Shown piece after piece: positions 1 through 5,260 of a stretch of 6,208 nt of DNA; positions within the stretch are counted from its first letter, which is position 1, and each line of letters begins with the position of its first letter. This DNA comes from Brevundimonas sp. (lineage in GTDB: Bacteria; Pseudomonadota; Alphaproteobacteria; Caulobacterales; Caulobacteraceae). Where the stretch lies: positions 1-6,208 of the forward strand of contig JAAXIW010000368.1 of the NCBI GenBank assembly GCA_012270135.1. The letters run 5' to 3'. Under the pieces are notes generated by a model that was not told the DNA's origin, did no database searches, and saw nothing but the letters and a program-made list of their open reading frames with translations. The position numbers were made by a program, and so were the translations under genes.

Positions 1-93
1 CGGCGCGGACCTACACTGCCCCCCTGCCCCCGCCGGCGAGTTAGGCCATGACGAGGGCGAGGGCGACCTGACCTGCATCCAACCTGTGTTCCC

Positions 94-1017
94 TCATCGT
101 CCCGCCTCCGCAGAATTCAGACACAACGTCCTGTCAGCCATCCCCTCCGGCGTCCGCACGTCCCGCGCCAGCCCGAGCCGTTCGAGCAGCTGGATGAAGC
201 GAAAGCCCCAGTCGCTCTGGCCCGGATAGAGGCCGATGCGGGCGGAGCCGGGGAAGGCGTGGTGGTTGTTGTGCCAGGCCTCGCCCATGGTCGGGATGGC
301 CGCCCAGGGCACGTCGTGGGCCTGGACCCCGGCGTCTTTCACGCGCCAGGTCTGCGGGCCGCGCCGGTGGGCCAGATGGCCGACGAACCAGTGGCCGGTG
401 ACCGAGGCCGCGATGCGGGCGCAGACGCCCCAGACCACGAAACCCCAGCCGCCCATCAGGTAAAGGCCGACGGTGATCGGAAGCTGCTGCAGCATCCATG
501 TGCGCTCGAGAAAGCGGTAGAAGCGGTCGCGGCCGACGCGGCCGAGGTCGAAGGCCGGCGGGTTCGCCAGTTCGAGGCGGCAATGCATCTGCCAGACGGC
601 GTCGACGGCCATGGGCCGGCGGTGGGCGAGGTAGTCGTGGCAGTCGGACTGGCGCTGGGCCCAGTCGCGCAGGTCGTGGGTGCGGATCATCCAGAACGGG
701 CCGCTCATGCCGACGGCGGTCCCGATCCAGACCAGAATGTGCTCCAGCCACAACGGACATTTGAAGCTGCCGTGGATCAGACGGCGATGAAGGCCGACGG
801 AGTGGCCGAGCAGCAGGGCCCCGCCTGTGGTCACGGCGAAGACGGCGAGGGCGGCCGGGCTGACGGTCAGGGGTCCGAGGATCAGGGCGGCCGCCAGCAT
901 GCCGCCGTTCCAGAGCGAATGGACCGGGTCCCAGACGACGCGGCCCTCGACCGGACTGCAGCCGGGGGTCTCGACGAGGCTGTTGACCGCGCAGGGGTCG
1001 TCGTGGGGCAGGCTCAT
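94..1017 (-). CDS. Fatty acid desaturase, membrane-bound di-iron type, with atypical second histidine box
   Basis: This is a 307-residue integral-membrane desaturase that probably introduces a double bond into an acyl chain (acyl-CoA or acyl-lipid) at the inner membrane. Visible motifs are box I H72-SVGL-H77, overlapping a second HxxxxH (H77-RRLI-H82), and a canonical box III, W-H249-NN-H252-H253-AFPGSAR. Hydrophobic stretches lie near residues 38-71, 92-110 and 178-204. The usual box II (HRxHH) is replaced by T-H114-D-L-R-D-W, followed by C-H127-D-Y-L-A-H132; further histidines occur at 209, 214, 217 and 234. I chose the ATG at 1017 because it overlaps the upstream gene's stop as ATGA, implying translational coupling. 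The same frame stays open further upstream, but that part is Arg/Pro-rich and unlike a protein. The family assignment is firm from box III and overall layout. Substrate and position of desaturation are unknown. No clear terminator follows the stop. Confidence 0.9.
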   Translation of the reverse strand: MSLPHDDPCAVNSLVETPGCSPVEGRVVWDPVHSLWNGGMLAAALILGPLTVSPAALAVFAVTTGGALLLGHSVGLHRRLIHGSFKCPLWLEHILVWIGTAVGMSGPFWMIRTHDLRDWAQRQSDCHDYLAHRRPMAVDAVWQMHCRLELANPPAFDLGRVGRDRFYRFLERTWMLQQLPITVGLYLMGGWGFVVWGVCARIAASVTGHWFVGHLAHRRGPQTWRVKDAGVQAHDVPWAAIPTMGEAWHNNHHAFPGSARIGLYPGQSDWGFRFIQLLERLGLARDVRTPEGMADRTLCLNSAEAGR

Positions 1018-1478
1018 GACGGCCGTCCGGCATAGGCGACGCGGTGGAGCGTCCATCCGGCGGCGGCGCCGGGCAGCAGCAGAAACGCCGCAGAGGGCAG
1101 ACCGCCGAAGAGGCCGGCGGCGAGCGCGGACAGGGCCGTCCCCGCCCCTGTCGCCAGGACAGGCGACATCCAGCCCAACCGGTCGAGCCCCATCCAGACG
1201 GGCAGTCCGACGAAGAGCAGACCGACCAGGAAGACGAGGGCCGCGACGACCCATACGACCGCGAACACCAGAAGGCCGGACCAGATGACCGTGCCGATGG
1301 ATGCGCCAACCCCGGTCAGGCTGCCCGTCATCAGCATGAACTGGATCGAACAACCCGCTGCGCCGGCGGCCGCCGCCGAGAGCATCGCCACGGGGGCATT
1401 GTCGAGAGGTCGCGGGCCGCGCCGCCCTACGTTCCGGTCCGGCGCGCCGGCGGGTTCCAGCCTGGTCGATCCGCGCAT
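1014..1478 (-). CDS. Small membrane protein with about four transmembrane segments, unrecognised family
   Basis: This is a 154-residue protein that I do not recognise. The first roughly 30 residues are polar and Arg/Pro-rich (probably cytoplasmic). They are followed by hydrophobic segments at about 31-52, 62-95 (long enough for one long or two tight helices), 108-124 and 128-147, with the short polar loop GLDRLGW at 97-103. No catalytic motif is visible. The start at 1478 is well supported: an AAAGGGG Shine-Dalgarno sequence at 1492-1486 (minus strand) sits 7 nt before the ATG. The stop overlaps the ATG of the desaturase by 4 bp, so the two are almost certainly co-translated. The gene diverges from an SdpR-type repressor and has candidate operators directly upstream. 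It resembles the SdpR-SdpI arrangement (repressor next to a small membrane protein) in layout only. I see no evidence that it is SdpI. Confidence 0.8.
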   Translation of the reverse strand: MRGSTRLEPAGAPDRNVGRRGPRPLDNAPVAMLSAAAAGAAGCSIQFMLMTGSLTGVGASIGTVIWSGLLVFAVVWVVAALVFLVGLLFVGLPVWMGLDRLGWMSPVLATGAGTALSALAAGLFGGLPSAAFLLLPGAAAGWTLHRVAYAGRPS

Positions 1479-1493
1479 CGAAAAACCCCTTTG

Positions 1494-1503
1494 GTATTTA
1501 AGC
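1494..1503 (-). repeat. Inverted copy A of GCTTAAATAC (candidate operator or -10 element)
   Basis: The plus strand reads GTATTTAAGC, the exact reverse complement of 1551-1560. The match extends to 12 of 13 bases (1494-1506 against 1548-1560). It lies 15 bp before the membrane protein ATG and just upstream of its Shine-Dalgarno sequence. Confidence 0.75.
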
Positions 1504-1513
1504 CATGACTTAA
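1498..1513. promoter_or_regulatory. 16-bp near-perfect palindrome TTAAG-N6-CTTAA, candidate ArsR/SdpR operator
   Basis: Seven of eight base pairs are symmetric (only 1503/1508 mismatch), with TTAAG and CTTAA half-sites. An AT-rich dyad of this size in a divergent promoter is typical of ArsR-family winged-helix dimers. It overlaps copy A of the 10-bp inverted repeat and would cover the promoter of the membrane protein/desaturase unit. Function is inferred from position and symmetry. Confidence 0.6.
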
Positions 1514-1550
1514 CTCCTAAATTGAGCCGCTGGCAAGTGGTTCGCAAATC

Positions 1551-1560
1551 GCTTAAATAC
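1551..1560 (+). repeat. Inverted copy B of GCTTAAATAC (candidate operator or -10 element)
   Basis: This is an exact inverted match to 1494-1503, with 47 bp between the copies. It ends 5 bp before the regulator ATG at 1566. If TTAAAT (1553-1558) is the -10 hexamer, transcription would start at or next to the ATG. Unlike copy A it is not flanked by a good second half-site, so it may be a half operator. Confidence 0.7.
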
Positions 1561-1565
1561 GTCCC

Positions 1566-1877
1566 ATGCAACGCGTCTTCGAAGCCCTGTCGTCGGTGGT
1601 CCGGCGCAAGATCCTGGCCTACCTCGCCCACGCCGACATGACGGCGGGCGAGATCGCGGCGCGGTTCGAGATCTCCAAGCCGGCGGTGTCGCAGCATCTG
1701 ACCGTGCTGGAGAACGCCGGGCTGGTGACCAGCGAGAAGAAGGGCCAGTACGTCCACTACAGCCTGGTGCCCGACCATCTGGCCAACACGCTGAACGCCT
1801 ACGCCCAGGAGGTCTGTCCGGTGTCGAAGCCGTTGAAGGCCGAAAGCGCGGAGATCGCGGCGAAGCGGAAGACCTGA
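1566..1877 (+). CDS. ArsR-superfamily winged-helix repressor, autorepressor SdpR type
   Basis: This is a 103-residue cytoplasmic DNA-binding protein. The N-terminal FEALSSVVRRKILAYL, the segment MTAGEIAARFEISKPAVSQHL (25-45, helix-turn-helix) and LENAGLVTSEKKGQYVHYSL (48-67, the wing) match the SdpR branch of ArsR proteins closely. The metal-binding ELCVCDL motif of ArsR/SmtB sensors is absent. The only cysteine is C84 in the C-terminal tail, so metal sensing is unlikely. SdpR-type proteins usually repress their own promoter and that of a neighbouring membrane protein gene. Here the divergent neighbour is a small membrane protein plus a desaturase, and candidate operators lie between them. 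There is no Shine-Dalgarno sequence before the ATG, consistent with a leaderless message. A full-length domain is present; family confidence is high, target genes inferred. Confidence 0.92.
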   Translation: MQRVFEALSSVVRRKILAYLAHADMTAGEIAARFEISKPAVSQHLTVLENAGLVTSEKKGQYVHYSLVPDHLANTLNAYAQEVCPVSKPLKAESAEIAAKRKT

Positions 1878-1935
1878 CAGGGCCGTAACTTGCGCGCCGG
1901 CCCGGCAGCGTCGATGGTCCCGGGCTGAAGTTTCC

Positions 1936-1942
1936 GGGAGGG
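1936..1942 (+). promoter_or_regulatory. Strong ribosome binding site for the DUF885 gene
   Basis: GGGAGGG lies 5 nt before the ATG at 1948 and fixes this start, which also begins exactly at a signal peptide. The 70-bp spacer after the regulator contains no T-run terminator and no convincing promoter, so read-through from the regulator is possible. Confidence 0.75.
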
Positions 1943-1947
1943 TTTCC

Positions 1948-3795
1948 ATGCGTCGTCTGCTCGTTTCCACCGTCGCCGCTGTCGCCGTGCTGGCGGGGGC
2001 GCCCGTCGCGGTTCTGGCGCAGGAGGGCACCGCGCCCGCCGCCGCCGCGCAAAGCGAGGACGCCCGGCTGGCGGCCTTCTTCGAACAGGCCTTCCAGGAG
2101 CAGATCGCCCTCTCGCCCCAGACCATGACGGCGCTGGGGATCAAGCGCGACTACGACAAGCTCAACGACACGACGGACGCCGCGGCCGACCGGGCGTTGG
2201 CCCTTTCGGAGCGGCAGCTGGCGCAGCTGAACGATCAGTTCAATCCGCGGACGCTGAGCCCGGAGAGCCGGATGTCGTGGCGGCTGTTCGAATACGGCGT
2301 CGAGCAGGCGCGGCTGGCCAACCAGTGGCGCGACTGGGGCTATCAGTTCGCGGCCAACGGCAATCCGACGACGGGCCTGCCGGTGTTCATGATCAACAAC
2401 CACCGGGTCGACAGCGTCAGCGACGCCGAGGCCTATGTCTCGCGCCTGAAGGAGTCCGAGCGGGTCATGGGCGAGATCGCGGCCGAACTGCGCGACCGCG
2501 CCTCGAAGGGGGTGATCTCGCCGAATTTCGTGTTCGAGCCGTCGATCGCCAACACCCGCAACATCATCACCGGGGCGCCGTTTGACGACGCGGCCGACAA
2601 TCCGGTCTGGGCCGATTTCCAGAGGAAGGTCGGGGCGCTGGAGACCGATGACGCCACCAGGGCGCGGCTTCTGGCCGAAGGCCGGGCGGCGCTGACCGGC
2701 GTCTGGAAGTGCGGCTATGAGCATGTGCTGTCGACCCTGGCCGACCTGCAGCGAACGGCGGCGGCCATGCCGGACCGGGACGGCGGGGTGTGGCGGCTGC
2801 CGGACGGCGAGGCCTATTACAACGCCCGCCTGCGGCTCTCGACGACGACGGACCTGACCGCGGACCAGATTCACCAGATCGGGCTGAACGAGGTCGAGCG
2901 CATCCACGCCGAGATGCAGACGATCATGGACCAGGTCGGGTTCGAGGGCTCGCTGCAGGAGATGTTCGCCCTGCTGAAGACCGATCCGCGCTTCCAGTAT
3001 CCGAACACGCCGGAGGGCAAGGAGCAGTATCTGACCGACAGCCGGGCCTTCATCGCCCAGGTGATGGCGGCCGCGCCGCAATGGTTCAGCGATCTGCCCG
3101 AGGCGGCGCTGGAGGTGCGGGCGGTGGAGGCGTGGCGCGAGGCGACGGCCTCGATCGCCTTCTACAACGCCCCGGCGCCGGACGGGTCGCGGCCGGGCAT
3201 CTATTACGTCAACCTGTCGGACATGACCCAGGTGCTGAAGCCGCAGATCGAGGGCATCAGCTATCACGAGGGCGCGCCGGGCCACCATTTCCAGATCGCC
3301 TATGCGCAAGAGATGCAGGGGCTGCCGTCGTTCCGGCGCTTCGGCGGCTACGGCGCCTATGCCGAGGGCTGGGGGCTGTACGCCGAGCGGCTGGGCAAGG
3401 AGATGGGCTTCTATCAGGACCCCTATTCGGACTTCGGCCGGCTTTCGACCGAGCTGTGGCGGGCGGTGCGGCTGGTCACGGACACCGGCCTGCACGCCAA
3501 GCGCTGGAGCCGCGAGGACGCCATCGCCTACTTCCAGGCCAATTCGCTGCTCAGCGAGCGCGACGTGGTCAAGGAGGTCGAGCGCTACATCACCAACCCC
3601 GGCCAGGCGACCAGCTACAAGATCGGCGAGCTGAAGATCATGGAACTGCGCCAGCGGGGCCGCGACGCCCTCGGCGACCGGTTCGACATCAAGGACTTCC
3701 ACGCGGTGGTGCTGGGCTCCGGCTCGGTGCCGCTGGACGTGCTGGAGGACCAGGTGGACAGCTGGATCGCGGCGGGCGGGGGAGCACCTGGCTGA
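1948..3795 (+). CDS. Exported DUF885-family putative zinc metallopeptidase
   Basis: This is a 615-residue protein with an N-terminal Sec signal peptide: MRR, then a hydrophobic core to about residue 20, with likely cleavage after VLA24. It is therefore periplasmic or exported. The rest is a full-length DUF885 domain, mostly helical. The signature is Y-H440-E441-G-A-P-G-H446-H447-F-Q, a variant gluzincin-like zinc site, followed by E473-G-W-G-L-Y-A-E-R, which probably supplies the third ligand. IYYVNLSDM shortly before the zinc motif is also typical. Family members are thought to be peptidases related in fold to M3/M32 carboxypeptidases, but most have no known substrate. Length is normal for the family and no frame disruption is seen. 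It follows the regulator on the same strand, but nothing shows functional linkage. The family call is firm; peptidase activity is inferred. Confidence 0.93.
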   Translation: MRRLLVSTVAAVAVLAGAPVAVLAQEGTAPAAAAQSEDARLAAFFEQAFQEQIALSPQTMTALGIKRDYDKLNDTTDAAADRALALSERQLAQLNDQFNPRTLSPESRMSWRLFEYGVEQARLANQWRDWGYQFAANGNPTTGLPVFMINNHRVDSVSDAEAYVSRLKESERVMGEIAAELRDRASKGVISPNFVFEPSIANTRNIITGAPFDDAADNPVWADFQRKVGALETDDATRARLLAEGRAALTGVWKCGYEHVLSTLADLQRTAAAMPDRDGGVWRLPDGEAYYNARLRLSTTTDLTADQIHQIGLNEVERIHAEMQTIMDQVGFEGSLQEMFALLKTDPRFQYPNTPEGKEQYLTDSRAFIAQVMAAAPQWFSDLPEAALEVRAVEAWREATASIAFYNAPAPDGSRPGIYYVNLSDMTQVLKPQIEGISYHEGAPGHHFQIAYAQEMQGLPSFRRFGGYGAYAEGWGLYAERLGKEMGFYQDPYSDFGRLSTELWRAVRLVTDTGLHAKRWSREDAIAYFQANSLLSERDVVKEVERYITNPGQATSYKIGELKIMELRQRGRDALGDRFDIKDFHAVVLGSGSVPLDVLEDQVDSWIAAGGGAPG

Positions 3796-3797
3796 AT

Positions 3798-3849
3798 CCT
3801 TCTCCCATTGGGAGAAGGTGGCGGGGCGGAGCCCCGTCGGATGAGGGTC
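3798..3849 (+). repeat. Intergenic hairpin repeat element, copy 1
   Basis: The element starts with a perfect 9-bp stem, CCTTCTCCC (3798-3806) and GGGAGAAGG (3810-3818), with an ATT loop. A second stem follows, CGGGGC/GCCCCG (3822-3827 and 3831-3836), then CGGATGAGGGT. This matches a type of dispersed extragenic palindrome that I associate with Caulobacter-like and other alphaproteobacteria. It begins 2 bp after the DUF885 stop. It may stabilise the 3' end of that mRNA or end transcription weakly, but there is no T-run. Confidence 0.7.
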
Positions 3850-3907
3850 GAGTGCTTCATTCGGCGTAGGCCGTCGCGCCGCGGCTCACGCCGACCTCTG
3901 GCCGTAG

Positions 3908-3976
3908 CCCCTCACCCTTTCGCCTTGCCGGTCGCGTCGCTCCCGGAGGCTCAAGCCCTCTCCCGCCGGGAGAGGG
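3908..3976 (-). repeat. Intergenic hairpin repeat element, copy 2 (inverted relative to copy 1)
   Basis: Read on the minus strand, this starts with a perfect 9-bp stem, CCCTCTCCC/GGGAGAGGG (arms 3956-3964 and 3968-3976, 3-nt loop). It continues through GCTTGAGCCTCCGGGAGCG and ends in AAAGGGTGAGGGG. Its layout (terminal hairpin, GC-rich body, GATGAGGG/GGTGAGGG tail) parallels copy 1 in the opposite direction. About 60 bp between the copies show no gene. The GGGAGAGGG arm lies close to the trmD start and could influence its translation. Confidence 0.65.
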
Positions 3977-3997
3977 ACGTGTTATGAGCGCCCCGCC

Positions 3998-4750
3998 ATG
4001 CCCTTCACCGCCACTGTCCTGACCATGTTTCCCGAGGCCTTTCCGGGGCCGCTCGGCGTGTCGCTGATCGGCACGGCGTGGCGGGAGAAGGGGCTGTGGA
4101 GCCTCGAAACCCTTGACATTCGGGGCTTCAGCGAGGATAGGCGCGGCTTCCTGGACGACACCCCCGCGGGTGGCGGCCCGGGAGCCGTGCTCAAGGCGGA
4201 CGTGGTGGCGAGGGCGCTGGACAGCGTTTCCGGACCGGCGCGGCCGCTTTTGTACATGAGCGCCCGGGGTCGGCCCCTGACCCAGGCGCGCGTCAGGGAA
4301 TGGGCCAAGGCGGACGGGATCACCGTCCTCTGCGGCCGGTTCGAGGGGGTGGACCAGCGGGTGCTCGACGCGCGCGGGTTCGAGGAGGTCGCGGTCGGCG
4401 ACGCAGTCCTTGCCGGTGGCGAGGCGGCGGCGATGGTGGCGATCGAGGCGTGCGTACGACTGATCCCCGGGGTGCTGGGCCAGGCCGAAAGTCTGGGTTC
4501 GGAGAGCTTCGAGGACGGGCTTCTGGAATATCCGCAGTACACGCGACCGCGGACGTTCGAGGGGCTCGAGATTCCCGAGGTTCTGCTGTCCGGAGACCAT
4601 AAAAAGGTCGCGGCATGGCGCGAGGAGCAGCGGGAGAAGACCACGCGGGAGCGGCGGCCGGACCTCTGGGCGGCGCATCTCGCAAAGACCACCGCGGGGA
4701 AAGACCCCGCCAAATCACAGGTAAAGAGCGCAAAAGCTCGAGGAGAATAG
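3998..4750 (+). CDS. trmD: tRNA (guanine37-N1)-methyltransferase TrmD
   Basis: TrmD is a SPOUT-class enzyme that methylates G37 next to the anticodon using S-adenosylmethionine, preventing +1 frameshifting. This 250-residue protein shows the family landmarks: TVLTMFPEAFPGPLG at the N-terminus, DDTPAGGGPG (53-62), the trefoil-knot cofactor segments LYMSARGRPL (85-94), LCGRFEGVD (111-119) and VGDAVLAGGEAAAM (133-146), then R154-LIPGVLG and GLLEYPQYTRP (174-184). R154 matches E. coli R154. The position of catalytic D169 is E169 in SESFEDG, a conservative change. A Lys-rich tail follows residue 229. The ATG at 3998 fits family N-termini but has no good Shine-Dalgarno sequence. The stop is one base before rplS, so they form an operon. 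rimM, often directly upstream in other bacteria, is not present here. Confidence 0.97.
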   Translation: MPFTATVLTMFPEAFPGPLGVSLIGTAWREKGLWSLETLDIRGFSEDRRGFLDDTPAGGGPGAVLKADVVARALDSVSGPARPLLYMSARGRPLTQARVREWAKADGITVLCGRFEGVDQRVLDARGFEEVAVGDAVLAGGEAAAMVAIEACVRLIPGVLGQAESLGSESFEDGLLEYPQYTRPRTFEGLEIPEVLLSGDHKKVAAWREEQREKTTRERRPDLWAAHLAKTTAGKDPAKSQVKSAKARGE

Positions 4751-4751
4751 A

Positions 4752-5192
4752 ATGAACATCCTGCAGACCCTGGCGGCTGAAGAGAAAGCCCGCCTGACCG
4801 AAAAGCGCGCCATCCCCGACTTCCAGCCGGGCGACACCCTGCGCGTCAACGTGCGGATCAAGGAAGGCGAGCGCGAACGCATCCAGGCCTTCGAGGGCGT
4901 CTGCATCGCCCGCGCCGGCGGCGGCGTGAACGAGAATTTCACCGTCCGGAAGATCTCCTTCGGCGAAGGCGTGGAGCGGGTCTTCCCGATCCTGTCGCCG
5001 AACATCGAATCCATCGAGGTCAAGCGCCGCGGCGTCGTCCGGCGCGCCAAGCTCTATTACCTGCGCGATCGCCGCGGCAAGTCGGCCCGCATCGCCGAGC
5101 GCCAGACCGTCCGCGCGCCCAAGGGCGTCGTCGTCCCGGAAACCGGCAAGGCCGAAACCCCGGACGTGGCGGTCGAGGCCACCGAAGGCTGA
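4752..5192 (+). CDS. rplS: 50S ribosomal protein L19
   Basis: This is a 146-residue ribosomal protein of the large subunit, located near the 30S-50S interface. The core is complete: IPDFQPGDTLRVNVRIKEGERERIQAFEGVCIAR (21-54), then FTVRKISFGEGVERVFPILSPNIESIEV and the signature VKRRGVVRRAKLYYLRDRRGKSARI (90-114). The tail after about residue 115 (ending in TPDVAVEATEG) is longer than in E. coli L19 and acidic at its end. The start is supported by GAGGAGAA directly upstream, overlapping the end of trmD (AGGAG at 4741-4745). It is co-transcribed with trmD and followed by a strong terminator. Confidence 0.98.
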   Translation: MNILQTLAAEEKARLTEKRAIPDFQPGDTLRVNVRIKEGERERIQAFEGVCIARAGGGVNENFTVRKISFGEGVERVFPILSPNIESIEVKRRGVVRRAKLYYLRDRRGKSARIAERQTVRAPKGVVVPETGKAETPDVAVEATEG

Positions 5193-5216
5193 TCGGCTTC
5201 ACGGCGCCGAAATGAC

Positions 5217-5247
5217 GAGGCCCCGGCGGCGACGCCGGGGCCTTTTT
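5217..5247 (+). terminator. Rho-independent terminator of the trmD-rplS operon
   Basis: A 10-bp GC stem (5219-5228 with 5233-5242) is closed by the GNRA tetraloop GCGA and followed by TTTTT at 5243-5247. A5218 can pair with T5243 to lengthen the stem. It lies 24 bp after the rplS stop and in front of the convergent DUF2383 gene, so it may also limit antisense read-through, although the minus-strand side lacks a good T-run. Confidence 0.95.
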
Positions 5248-5260
5248 CGTGCGTCGGAGC

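Larger units (their letters stand above)
1479..1565. promoter_or_regulatory. Divergent promoter/operator region between membrane protein operon and SdpR-like regulator
   Basis: This 87-bp spacer is clearly more AT-rich than the DNA around it and separates two divergent genes. It carries GCTTAAATAC on the plus strand at 1551-1560, just before the regulator, and the same 10-mer on the minus strand at 1503-1494, just before the membrane gene. A 16-bp near-palindrome lies at 1498-1513. TTAAAT within each copy could act as a -10 box or be part of an operator; -35 assignments are uncertain. Autoregulation by the adjacent ArsR/SdpR-type protein is the natural reading, but it is inferred. Confidence 0.7.

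Noticed and set aside
3..44. Plus-strand frame ending in TAG at 42-44 (ARTYTAPLPPPAS) as a possible gene end
   Set aside because: Only 13 codons are visible, with nothing to identify them; it may equally be noncoding.
259..1035. Plus-strand open frame of about 258 codons opposite the desaturase
   Set aside because: The minus strand encodes a protein with clear histidine boxes; the plus-strand product is a low-complexity Gly/Asp/Ala sequence.
1018..1353. N-terminal extension of the desaturase frame up to 1353
   Set aside because: The extension overlaps the membrane protein gene and is Arg/Pro-rich; the ATGA junction at 1014-1017 gives a better start.
1919..1938. CCCGG/CCGGG hairpin before the DUF885 ribosome site
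   Set aside because: Only five base pairs with a 10-nt loop in GC-rich DNA; likely chance.
1510..3702. Long open frame on the minus strand (about 730 codons) antisense to the regulator and DUF885 genes
   Set aside because: It is rich in Arg, Leu, Gly and His with no recognisable domain and follows from GC-rich third positions in the plus-strand genes, both of which have clear family matches.
3798..3818. Terminator for the DUF885 gene
   Set aside because: The hairpin is perfect but is followed by GGTGGCGGGG rather than a T-run, and it belongs to a repeat element.
2790..3869. Plus-strand open frame of about 359 codons overlapping the DUF885 gene and running into the repeat
   Set aside because: Out-of-frame shadow of the DUF885 gene; composition is Arg/Gly/Ala-rich and its tail is just the translated hairpin repeat.
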